A program made the translations under genes and the position numbers. A model generated the notes under the pieces. The model was not told where the DNA came from. It worked only from the letters and a program-made list of their open reading frames with translations, and did no database searches. A stretch of DNA of 64,000 nucleotides, from the NCBI GenBank assembly GCA_963969495.1, contig OZ018321.1, positions 196,891,126 through 196,955,125 on the forward strand, in the 5' to 3' direction. Positions 47,903 through 57,560 of the stretch are shown piece by piece (within the stretch, counting starts at the first letter, position 1; each line of letters starts with the position of its first letter). The DNA is from Ceratothoa steindachneri (taxonomy: Eukaryota > Arthropoda > Malacostraca > Isopoda > Cymothoidae).

Positions 47903-48213
47903 GCTAGCCGTCCAGGAGTGAATTGAGCAGCAGTCGAGAGATTTCTGGTTTTCGGGAATTCGAAGCCTCAGGGACAAGTGGTGCAAGGGCATTGAAGTCG
48001 AGGGTAGTTATATTGAAAAATAATAAAACACTTTTTCTCATATCTCGTTTCCTTATATCCGAATTGCAAAACTTATTGGCCGCTTCTCGTATATATGGTG
48101 GTAGACGACACAATAAAGGGTACCTAATATTGTATTGTAACTATAATTTTCTCCTTAAATAGTTAATTGAACCAACATACTTTAGGTATTTTCGCTTGAT
48201 CTTTTTTATTATT
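47903..48213 (+). repeat. duplicated segment: mariner 3' end plus 120 bp of flank (copy A)
   Basis: Matches 49666-49975 over about 310 bp with only scattered differences. It holds the last coding part of the mariner (beginning at the GCCGTCCAGGAG block), its right terminal repeat and TA, and then about 120 bp of non-mariner sequence including GGTGGTAGACGACACAATAA and ACATACTTTAGG. The shared flank shows it arose by duplication of DNA already containing the transposon. Confidence 0.9.
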
Positions 48214-48585
48214 GTCTGAGGCTGTATGGGTCTGATTCTTCTGTATTCTGTATAGCTCGGCCTTTATATCCATTACTAGTACTTTTCTGCAAGTCTTACG
48301 GGATATACTGAGGGACTGACTTTGCTTGCGCTCATATCGTTTGGGACTCTGCTGAGACCTAGTTATGTTCGCAGGCGTTGCTTCTGTCATGTCCAGCAAA
48401 GTAAGGGTGATTAGTGAATGAATGAAGTATATATCACAAAAAAGTGTGTGCAGGCCCGTGTTTTGGGAGTCGCCAAATATATAGTAGAAAACTAAGCGAC
48501 ACTCCCCATATTTACAACGAAAGGATACAAGACAGATACTAACAAACAAAGAAACAGATGCAAAAAAATAGTTGGACAAATTCAC
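48163..48585 (-). other. 140-codon open frame, possibly a retroelement leader/gag start
   Basis: The longest open frame in the window. From an internal Met it reads MTEATPANITRSQQSPKRYE, then SLSISRKTCRKVLVMDIKAE and ends PKVCWFN. It is polar and basic with no domain that I know. Upstream on the same strand lies TTTGGCGACTCCCAAAACAC, which resembles a Gypsy primer-binding site region (often TGGCG). So this could be the 5' leader and first codons of gag from a decayed LTR element. The 3' end of the frame lies in the duplicated segment. No host-gene interpretation is supported. Confidence 0.3.
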
Positions 48586-48925
48586 GGAAAAAAGGGGACA
48601 GATTTTTAAAAAATAGAGGGATTAATACTCCGGAAAAATATGAGAAACGACACCCATTTGATGGTTTGATTTGCATCATTAGAATTAAGATTCTTTTTAT
48701 AATTATTATTATTATTATACCCGCTATAAATAGATTTTATTCGGAACGAAGCAAAAGTATTCTTTGAGAGCATAGTTGTTTATTTTATTACAATACTGGG
48801 TGATCCATTATTGTGCACTTCACAACCAAGTTTACCTTTTTTGTGTACGGTCTGCAACTCTACCTAAGTTAAGTAAAGTTACGTTAAGTTAGTTTTTTTC
48901 ATAACTCTTCACAAAGGAGCAGATA
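48586..48925. other. no recognised gene
   Basis: AT-rich with a short (ATT)n run near 48700. It ends in the target TA of the mariner at 48924-48925. Confidence 0.5.
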
Positions 48926-49851
48926 CGAGGGGCGGTCAATAAGTTTTGCGAATCGGTAGGGCAAGACAGAGGAAGGGGGATGGTTGTTTGTGGGGGTGTT
49001 AGGACAAGTTATGACAACTCTGGACCTGCAGCCGCACGGTCCTGCCACTTTTATTCAAGAATCAGTAGCTGATCGCAGGTCGTCAGTCACAAATTTTTCA
49101 ACAATGGAGAAGGTTGAGCACCGCGCAGTGATCAAATTTTTGACCAAGGAAGGCGAGAATGCAAAAGAGATCCATGAACGCATGGTTGCAGTGTACACCG
49201 ATACCGCCCATTCCTATTCAACCATTGCTCGCTGGAATAGGGAGTTCCGCTATGGTCGTGAGTCCCTTGAAGATGACCCCGTCCAGGACGCCCGTCAGAC
49301 GTGACCAACGAGGACAATGTGGCCTGTGTGGAGAGGAGGATCCCTTTAAAATCCTCGGGTGAAGGTCGAACAAATCGAGCAAGAACTTGGAATTTCACAT
49401 GGAAGTGTTATCAACATAATCCACGACAATTTGGCTATGACTAAGGTCTCTGCCCGTTGGGTCCCTAGAAACCTCACGCCCCATGATTCAACGTCGTCAA
49501 AGTCCACAAGGCCAGAGTTGCACAAGCTGCCCTGCGTGAGTGCAGATTCGAAGAGCTCAACCATATCCCCCTACAGTCCAGATCTGGCCCCCAGCGCCTG
49601 ATTTTATTCCGCCAGCTCAGGCTGCACTGCGTGGACGCCGGTTTGAAGACGATAAAGATGTCCAGCTTGCCGTCCAGGAGTGGATTGAACAGCAGTCGGA
49701 AGATTTCTGGTTGTCGGGAATTCGAAGCCTCAGGGACAAGTGGCGCAAGTGCATTGAAGTCAAGGGTATTTATATTGAAAAATATTAAAACACTTTTCCT
49801 CATATCTCGTTTCCTTATATCCGAATTGCAAAACTTATTGCCTGCCCCTCG
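48926..49851 (+). mobile_element. mariner element, internally deleted, with TIRs and TA target sites
   Basis: The left end CGAGGGGCGGTCAATAAG and the reverse complement of the right end CGAGGGGCAGGCAATAAG match for about 28-30 bp, extending into GTTTTGC(G)AATTCGG-type sequence. TA dinucleotides flank both ends (48924-48925 and 49852-49853). At 926 bp it is shorter than the usual 1.3 kb mariner, and the missing part is in the transposase. Boundaries are well supported. Confidence 0.9.
49105..49788 (+). pseudogene. mariner transposase with the catalytic core deleted
   Basis: The N terminus is clear: MEKVEHRAVIKFLTKEG, KEIHERMVAVYTD, SYSTIARWNREFRYGRESLE, DDP, then after frame changes VEQIEQELGISHGSVINIIH and LAMTKVSARWVPRNLTP. 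Directly afterwards come HKARVAQAALRECRFEELNH and PYSPDLAPS, joined to ALRGRRFEDDKDVQLAVQEW and EQQSEDFWLSGIRSLRDKWR. It ends EVKGIYIEKY with a stop at 49786. The DNA-binding half and the last quarter are present. The part with the first two catalytic Asp residues (roughly 110-130 residues) is absent, and only the SPDLAP Asp region remains. The ATG at 49105 starts the standard mariner N terminus. Confidence 0.85.
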
Positions 49852-49975
49852 TATATATGGTGGTAGACGACACAATAAAGGGTACCTTATATTGTATTGT
49901 AACTATAATTTTCTCCTTAAATAGTTAATTGAACCAACATACTTTAGGTATTTTCGCTTGATCTTTTTTATTACC
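49666..49975 (+). repeat. duplicated segment: mariner 3' end plus flank (copy B)
   Basis: Partner of 47903-48213. Here the segment is contiguous with the rest of the mariner on its left, so this is the parental arrangement. The match stops at CTTTTTTATTA. Confidence 0.9.
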
Positions 49976-50739
49976 CAAGAAGGTGTTGATTCTTGGTTAT
50001 ATCGGTAGCCAATTTACCAATATAATCATGCATTCCTATATATTGTTTATGAAAAGGTTTTCTTAGTTCATATTCGGGACAATTTTGCCTATAGTGTTAG
50101 ATTATCCTATAAATATAGTATAAATTTAAATAGTTTGTTTGTTCAGTAGCCTTTATGAATAAGTAATAATGGTAAAAATGGGTGGGGTTCGATCTTAAGT
50201 CATCGAGCGCTGTTCGGTTTTCAGGCCACTGCTCTAACGAAATTACTGCAGCTTTTTCGATATAGCAGTTTAAACGATCGTGATGAAATGGATGATGGAG
50301 AGGAGGAGTGATGATTTAAATATTGAATTTCGAATTTTGGATGTAGAACTCAATTTTACTAATTTCAATCTTTAGGAGAAACCGAAATTTTAAAGCTGTG
50401 ACATCCTAATTATATCAGGATTATTTATAAGTTGAATGATCATATCAAAAATTGATTTAATCTTTAGTGTTTATTATAGACGGAGAAGTTCCCTTTCTCA
50501 GAATTAAACCCAAATTATTTTCTGGATTGCAATTATTGTGAGGAATATTAATTATTTACATATTTAAAGCAATGTTGGATAATATATAATAGTTTTACTT
50601 TAGCATATAATTTCAAAAATAAAATATATTAAAGATAGCAAAAATGTTGGCCTGAATTTAACGTTTATATTAAATATTGGCTTGATCAGAAGCATATCAT
50701 TAGACGTTAGAAATTTGATCAAAACGTTATTTTTTAAAT
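49976..50739. other. no gene; possible tRNA-like stretch near 50190
   Basis: On the minus strand 50240-50185 gives TTAGAGCAGTGG, similar to an A box, and 35 bases further GATCGAACCCC, similar to a T arm. It does not form a full tRNA that I can draw. It may be a SINE remnant or chance. The rest is AT-rich and featureless. Confidence 0.3.
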
Positions 50740-50980
50740 CCTCATATGTAATTCTTTGTCGAGGTATGCCCCTGTAGACTAGCTCGGCGCTCACAGTCAT
50801 CAACAATGACGGGTAGAGAGCTAACCACAGGCCGCTTGAGATATATTCTGGGAGGATTAATTCAGAAAGCGATTTACGGTTGACCGGGTTTTGACTAATG
50901 GCTTGCCAAGTTGCAGTTTAAAGGATATATAAAGAGAATATCTCCAAATATAATTTTAATATATATAATAAAAGAGGGCA

Positions 50981-51077
<97 letters not shown>

Positions 51078-51440
51078 CAAAAGGGGTGAACAAGTTACTC
51101 AGTAAAGGTAGTTGAATGAATTATATGCAGATTAACGAGGTAATATGGGGATTACCATACAAATCGCTTTACTTTCAATCGTGGGCAAATTGGATGGGGG
51201 GAGGGGGGAGGGGGAGATAACGGCGCAGGTATTCAAAAAGATACTTTGGAGAGTCCGGACGAGGAGGATTCGAAGATGGGGTTGGATTACTTCGTGATGA
51301 AGAATGAGATTTTCTCTGCTCCAAAGAGACGTAATCTCAACCCGAGATGATTCGGTAGATCGGCAGTGAGTCTCAGTTTCGAAAGAACGGGAATCTTGCC
51401 TATCTCTGAACTTTGACCAAAGCTTAACGAAGGTACATCT
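50740..51440 (-). repeat. retroelement segment, inverted partner of 60694-61256
   Basis: Aligns with the reverse complement of 60694-61256 from GACTAGCTCGGCGC through GGTTGACCGGGTTTTGACTA to the CGATC-TTCGAAAGAA-GGAATCTTG region near 51400. The main difference is an (AT)n tract at 50984-51072 inside this copy. On the minus strand the part at 51440-51110 decodes, with lesions, to a Ser/Pro-rich gag-like frame like that of its partner. Probably an LTR/gag-leader portion of a Gypsy-type element. Confidence 0.7.
50984..51072. repeat. (AT)n microsatellite
   Basis: About 89 bp, the longest pure AT tract in the window, placed within the retroelement segment. Overlapping Ile-Tyr frames on both strands are not genes. 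Confidence 0.95.
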
Positions 51441-51960
51441 GCTGGCGAGATCTTCGAGGAAATACGACTACGGGTTACAGGGGTTCACGGAAAACAGACG
51501 ACAGTCTGAACGGAGTAGATGGCGGGCTTTCAATCTTTTCACGAGATAGTGAGATTAGGGTTAAGTACCTAGGTAGCTGGTCCGATAAACGCCGCAAGGC
51601 CTAGCGGTCCCTATTGGATTCTGGGTGCCAGTCTAAGCAAACACATTTCATGATAACGCGTCGTTCCAGACGATGAAACTTGCCTCTTAATATGGGGGTA
51701 GGGTTATTGTGCGTACGCACGGTGTTATGGTAAGATAGGGGGGGGGGGAGTGGCGTCCGAAAGCAAAAACAGCTGTGATGGGTGATTAAGCGAGGACGGA
51801 TTCTTTCTCGAACTTTCTAAAATTCTCACGCTGGGCGCACGTAATCTTGAAAGAAGAGAGGGTATTTCCGAGGGGCTTTCTCTCACGGGTTTCCTTCGAG
51901 AGCATTCTTTTACAATCTTATTAACATATATAATTCTTGGGGATAAAAATTACAATGAAT
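51441..51960. other. GC-richer tract, probable continuation of the retroelement
   Basis: The composition resembles 59400-60230 and the preceding retroelement segment, with poly-G runs near 51740, but I found no clear reading frame and no matching partner elsewhere in the window. Confidence 0.35.
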
Positions 51961-54665
51961 TAAGCCAAAGAGTTCTTTAAACGATAACAACATCAATGGT
52001 CCATATAAACAGCAAAGATGAAATGGATTGGCTTTTATTTGTTAGGACAATAATTTGAATTAAAATTTGAACCAGAAAAATCCCAAAGCCTATTTCACAC
52101 TTTTAAATTACCTTCTTCATAATTTGGGGAATTGTTAAGGTAAGTTTACTGATCTTACTTCGAATGTAAGATTTGTCAACTCTAATCATCATCTCTGGCT
52201 CGTACAAATTTTTTTTTTATATTCTGCGACCATTCGGAGCCGAAATACCGGCCGGGCAATTATATTCTGAAGCAAAATTACAGATATCGGATTCAAACTT
52301 TTAACTTTCTAGACGTAATCGGCTCAAGTTTTTCAAATATTACAACATATGATAGAATTATATTAATATTTCAGAAGAACTGCCGTAGTGCTTAATTGCA
52401 GCGAAAATAATTATACCTGTAAGCACAATCATTACAAAATAAGGTAATATTTTTCAACCGGGCCTCCTCAATTTGAATAACAAAATATATGTTTTCCAGT
52501 AGTTTTTGATGTTTTATGAATACCTGAAATATTAAATAATATATGGTATCTCTAATACAAAGTAAAAAATTGTGCCTAAGTTTAAATATAACAATCCCAG
52601 AAATAGCCTAAATTATTCCTTTAAATATTTCCAGCCTATATTTGAATCATCTGAAAGTCTACATTTCCTAATAAAATTTCGAAATTCCAAAATTTTTAAG
52701 TTGATTTTATTATCAAAAGGTAAAATATAATTTGGCTAAAAATACAGCATTAGAAAAGAAATGGACTGATAAGGACGCAAGGGGAATTCTTCTAATAGAA
52801 TTCGATCCAATCGGAGCTTTTATCCAGTACAGACAGTGAAATTAAAAAAATAAGAGACAAAAATGGAATAAAATCAATGGGATCAGCAAAATTTCCAAAA
52901 CTTCAAATCGTTTATCTCAAGAGTGGCAGACGAACGCACGCACACAACATAGGTTTAAAATATTGTAAAGAAAAATAACCCCGAAAAGCCGAAGCGCCTT
53001 TGTATTTATATCATCGCGGGCAAAGAAAAATTAAACAAAAGTTGTTGATTTTTTAATTTTACCTAATCCACCCGGCGGTCTCAAACGAGGAAAAGACATC
53101 ATAAAGAACGAAGCCAAACATGTCAACAGAATAATTTAAAATAAAACAAACAAATAGTAAAAAAGTAAAATATCATAGGGAAAAAAAGAAAGGGTACGCT
53201 CAGGCACTACAAGGGAGAGCGTTTTCCTTAAAGAACTCACTCGCGCATTCAACAATACCAAAGTGAGTGTTGAGGACGTCCGTCATCGACCTAAACTCTA
53301 TGACACGACAATCTTGCGCTCAAGAGCTAACCAGCAGCACCACGCATAAACGGTAGCGACACCTGCCGTCCCAGTACCGAGAAAGGTAGCGCACCTGCTG
53401 CACTCTCTAACTAGTGCATTTAACCATAAAGTGGATACAGTCTGGGGTACTAGGTAATGTTCGTAGAAAAATTCAGACAGGGAAGAGCTTCCTTCGATGG
53501 TGTTGCTGTCCGCGAGTGTTTCTGATTCGGAGATGACAAAAATGACTCCCAATCGAAACATTGGCTGCCACGGATAATGTGTAGTCGTTATTGTACGTAA
53601 CATTAAATTACCGGGTATCTCTTTCCGAATCTTTCTTAACATGCAACTCGTAAAGGTTGACCTAACCACTGCCACGCATTCAGTCAGTGTGGTTGAAAAG
53701 GAGCAAAATACCAGTCCAGTTGCTCACTTTGTCCAGACATCCGGGCTCCCTTATCAATACGCTCATTCTGCGCAACTCTAAAAGTCGAGGAGCCAAAGAG
53801 AAAAAATTCTTCATCCCTCCGCTGTTTTTTCTAATTAAAAGTTTTAAAAAAAATATCAATATCTTACGGGAACACGATGCAGGAGGTGAAAATGTGTGGA
53901 AGAAATATGGCCAGATGGGCTTTAGATCTGGGTAGGATCCATTGTCATGGCGTCACTAATACAAACAACGGGTTAGTGAATAGATTCTAAGGCCCTAACA
54001 GTATTTTACTCTCTTCATGAGTCGCGTCTGATTAAAAAACGGCCTCGAAACCGAGCACCGGTCATAGACTCCTGTACCAAGTTGTATATTGCAGAGAAGC
54101 TAATTTTCACTTCGGAACTGGAGCTATTTATGTTTATCGGCACGGAACAAGTGAAACACTATACTCCAAGAAATAAAAGCGCAATAGTTCAAGTGTTGTA
54201 ACTGCTATGAGGAGAGAAGTGAAACATTAAACATTCAATGGTCGTATGTAAAAGGTTAGCGTCAGTAAATTACGTCGAACTCACTAAAAGGTTTCAATGC
54301 CATGAAGTCGAATGGATCAGGATAGGGTTGGACACTATTATTCGCTTGCTAAATATGAGCAGAATAATTATTTGTATGACCATCCATTCCATATGGTTAC
54401 ACAGATTGCACTTGCCAACACTTAATTTATTGTATAAGTATTTTTTAGCTAATTTAGGACAATTTTACACTGCTAATCGAAAAGTCACATTGGTTCAGAT
54501 CAATTAAGTCAACTTTTTGTTTTATCGAAGCATAATGTTTTTACGTTTTTTCCTTGAACCAGTATTTTCTATTTATATGATAAAATCTGTCTTATTTCTT
54601 TAATTAAACGAAATCTCAAGAATTTTCCTGAGGAAATATTTTACCAACTAGTATTTTTATTTGGC
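51961..54665. other. 2.7 kb with no recognised gene
   Basis: Mostly AT-rich. The minus-strand frame 53298-53675 (125 codons) is one of the longer ones here and lies in a patch less AT-rich than its surroundings. It begins MAVVRSTFTSCMLRKIRKEI and has no motif I recognise. I leave it as an unsupported open frame. Confidence 0.45.
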
Positions 54666-54667
54666 AG
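54666..54667 (+). promoter_or_regulatory. splice-acceptor-like AG upstream of family copy 3
   Basis: The tract TATTTTTATTTGGCAG ends 9 bases before the ATG at 54677, matching the placement in copies 1 and 2. Confidence 0.45.
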
Positions 54668-54676
54668 GTGAAGGAA

Positions 54677-55662
54677 ATGGATTAGGCGAGAAGATCTTGC
54701 AAAAATAACCTCGATGTATTCTGCTACATCTGCGGTGAATGCACTGTCATTCCTAATAGGAATCAACTCAGAAACTTCATACAGCGTGCTTACCATCCTT
54801 AAATCGGTATAAAACAACGGCAACAAATTCACTTCTGTACCCCTCGTTCACTCGACTACACTGAAGGAGAAATATGAAGTGGTGAAGTACGTGCTGGAGA
54901 AAATTCATTATGATCAGCAAAAGTAGTTGATTTGTGTTGACCTGAAAATTGTGAATTTTCATTGCGATAAGCCATGGGGGACCAATCACCCGTGTTTCCT
55001 GTTCCTGTGGGATAGTAAGGACCGAGTTCAACCTTAAAAGAAGAATGAGTGGCCTCAAGTCGAGAAGATTTTGTTTCCTGCAGAACAAGGAATGTCACAA
55101 GCAACCGTATGATGGACAGAGACAATATGATATTCCCACTGCTGCTCATCATCATCAAATTGATCAACTAGATCACCAAAGCTCTTGCCAAAAATGTTGG
55201 CTGCTTCACTTGTAATCCGCTTTCAAGTTGAAAGCTAACAGCTTTCACTATCCTTAAGAACCTCAGCTCATCAGAGATCCAGAGTTTAAAAACTCAATGA
55301 GAGCAATAAAACCGGAATTGTGAAAGACTGTTTTTTTCTTCTCGTAAAGGACTTTCTTGGCAACAAGAAGGCTGAAACTGTAAGAACTTGCTACCATGCT
55401 GAATGCTTTCAGAAACCGCGATTGCAACATTAGCATCAAAGTTCTTTACGTATTCTCACCTAAAGTTTGGTTTCCTGAGAATCTGGGATCAATGAGCGTC
55501 GAATAGGGGAAGAGATTCCATCAGGACATGAAAGGGATTGAAACCAGGTATCAAATAAGCTAGGATGCAGTAATGATAGCTGATTACTGATGGACTCTGA
55601 AGAGAGACATCCATGAACCTCAGTATTCTAAGAGTTCGAAGAAACTGAACTTCAGACCCTGA
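54677..55662 (+). pseudogene. copy 3 of the unnamed three-copy family (internally deleted)
   Basis: Begins with the best-preserved N terminus of the three: RSCKNNLDVFCYICGECTV, then NRNQLRNFIQRAY, a CxxC zinc-finger-like start. After GIK it jumps to NGNKFTSVPLVHS, so about 200 residues including the WREP, acidic linker and FID blocks are gone. It continues LKEKYEVVKYVLEKIHYD, ICVDLKIV, PCFLFLWDSKDRV, a decayed middle, VKDFLGNKKAE, and the C-terminal block KRFHQDMKGIETRYQ with VMIADY and WTLKRDIHEPQYSKSSKKLN. The stop is at 55660, two codons from the end of the same motif in copy 1. There are several stops and frameshifts. It confirms both ends of the family and shows that copies decayed independently. 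Confidence 0.75.
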
Positions 55663-56574
55663 ATTCTTACCAATGATGACCTTATATTCAATTTACATGT
55701 ACTCGTTTTTATCCATGTCTACTATTGAATGTGCATTTAATTCATTATTTGTTTTAGAAAATGATGTTTTTTATCTTAAAAACCTATTTTCGTTGAGATA
55801 TCTTAACCAAATTCAAAGGTAGGGGTCCCCAAAATATAATCGATTTACTTAAATGATTGGATTCTTTAAACGTCGACATAGCATAAAATTATCACCAGAT
55901 TGGGTGAAATGGAGGTAATTCTAAGATCTAGCGGTGCAAAACTGTCGTAAATCAGTTGGAAAAACTTAAACGACTTTTAAAGATTTATTCTTTATCAGTA
56001 TTATCTTTAATATTCGAAAGGATCTTTATTATATGGGAGTTTGCTACCTATAGCTGTATATCTAAATACGCTAAGTAAATTATCCATAAAGTAAGGAATT
56101 TGGAATGTGGTAGGCAAAGACAGGTTAGTAGGCCATTATACGATAAGCCTATTATTGCTCATAACTTTCTGTTTTGACTCTGTTTCTAGCATAAGGCGAC
56201 TTTACTGTGGCGTTGCTGTATTTGGGATTTGGGGTATTGCAAAAAGTGATTGAAAGTGATTGAAATTAAGAAGATAGAAACTAAGGAAGTGGTGACAAGA
56301 ATTCAACCTAGAATAAATGTCAAAAATTGGCTTTATTAATGTCGTAGAATGGCCGATATTATGCATCTTCGATATGCTTAAGAAGTGGAACTGAGCTAAA
56401 GGATAATAATATTGCTATCATTAATAAAATAGAGCTTTAATAAAAATAACTACCAACAACACACAAAACGGAAAATATTGACATAAACAGAGGATGGAAA
56501 GGGTCGTGGGGACTCGAGCTAATCCGAGGATTAAAAGATTTAAAAAGGGTAAAACAAATTTGAAGTTAAAGGGA
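55663..56574. other. 0.9 kb with no recognised gene
   Basis: AT-rich, with stops in all frames. No motif was recognised. Confidence 0.5.
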
Positions 56575-57560
56575 GGTGATGGTTCGCTAAACCATTTAAA
56601 GCACAGGATAGAATTGACAAAAGGGTTAAATACTCAAAGGTAACGTTCAGCTTACGTAATTCCACGTGTTGTACAGAGGAAGGTGACGTGAAGGAATTTT
56701 CGGTCCGCTGGCGAGTTCCAGCCGAAGGAGGGGGGGGAATAAAATGATCCTGACGTGGCGTCTTGGGAATGAGAACCGTTTCTCGACGAACGGCTTAAAG
56801 AACAATAGCTGTTTTACGTTGTTCTCTTCTGAACAACAGTGGGGTGAGAACCGTCTCTTGTCTACGGGCTCAAGAAAAATGGCTGTTCTAATGTTGTTCT
56901 CTTCTGAACAACAAGGGGGAAGGTTGAGAACCGTTTATTGGCGAACGGGCTCAAAAGAACAATGGCTGTTCTACGTTGCTCTCTTCTAAACAACAAGGGG
57001 GGGGGGGAGAACCGTTTCTTGTCAACGGGCTCAAAAGAAAAATGGCTGTTCTAATGTTGTTCTCTTTCTGAACAACAAGGGGGAAGCCTTGTGGACTCGG
57101 CGTTACGAAGGCTCGAACCTTGGCACTTAAGGGATATTGTCCTTCTTCTGGACAAGTGATGGTAAATCTCGAGGTCGAGGTCCCTTGGCGCACAAAGTGA
57201 GAGAGGGTCGTGTTGATGTTTTGCGACGAAAATCTGGATCTCAAATCTGATCTTAGTGGTAAAGTTTCCATCTAAATATTCGAGACACCTCCTTGGCGTG
57301 GGGGACAATGGAGTGGGAGCTTCGAGGGAATGCACAGCTGAGCCTGGGAACAATGCCTTATTTGCCCATAAGCCTAACTCAATCTGGCGAGGTTGGCGTA
57401 TGGGGGCCCACGGGGGAAGATAAACCTCCTTGCTTAAACATTGACTCAGGTGGCTGCGATAAGGCGCCAAGCTTCAAAGCGAAGATGCACGTGGGGAGCA
57501 TCGTGGTTTTAAATAACATGTGATAGTGGTTGAAATTAACGCGGCCTCAACCCGTTCTAT
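56575..57560 (-). repeat. 1-kb dispersed repeat, inverted partner of 63000-64000
   Basis: Aligns with the reverse complement of 63000-64000 across its length. Shared blocks include TTCAGCTTACGTAATT, CGGTCCGCTGG, the GAGAACCGT-TTGTTCT units, AAGGCTCGAACCTTGGCACT, CATAAGCCTAACTCAATCTG, GAAGATGCACGTGGG and ATAGAACGGG(T)TGAGGCCGC. GC-richer than its flanks. The motif TCTGGCGAG near 57380 recalls a Gypsy primer-binding site, so an LTR plus leader is possible, but no gene is visible. The frames on both strands here are low-complexity. Confidence 0.75.
56771..57082 (+). repeat. four tandem units of about 75-81 bp
   Basis: Units start at 56771, 56846, 56926 and 57007 with GAGAACCGT and each carries AAAGAACAAT(G/A)GCTGTT followed by TTGTTCTCTTCTGAACAACA. 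Within a unit AGAACAA and TTGTTCT form inverted pairs. The partner repeat at 63500-63640 has only two units. Confidence 0.9.

Noticed and set aside
49132..49398. Minus-strand frame across the mariner, and the plus-strand frame at 49159-49362
   Set aside because: Both are shadows of the real transposase frames, which match the mariner family on the plus strand.
50185..50245. Functional tRNA gene
   Set aside because: A-box-like and T-arm-like pieces are present, but no complete cloverleaf with acceptor and anticodon arms could be drawn.
53298..53675. 125-codon minus-strand frame as a host gene
   Set aside because: No known motif, splice context or regulatory signal supports it. It is kept only as a mention within the surrounding gap.
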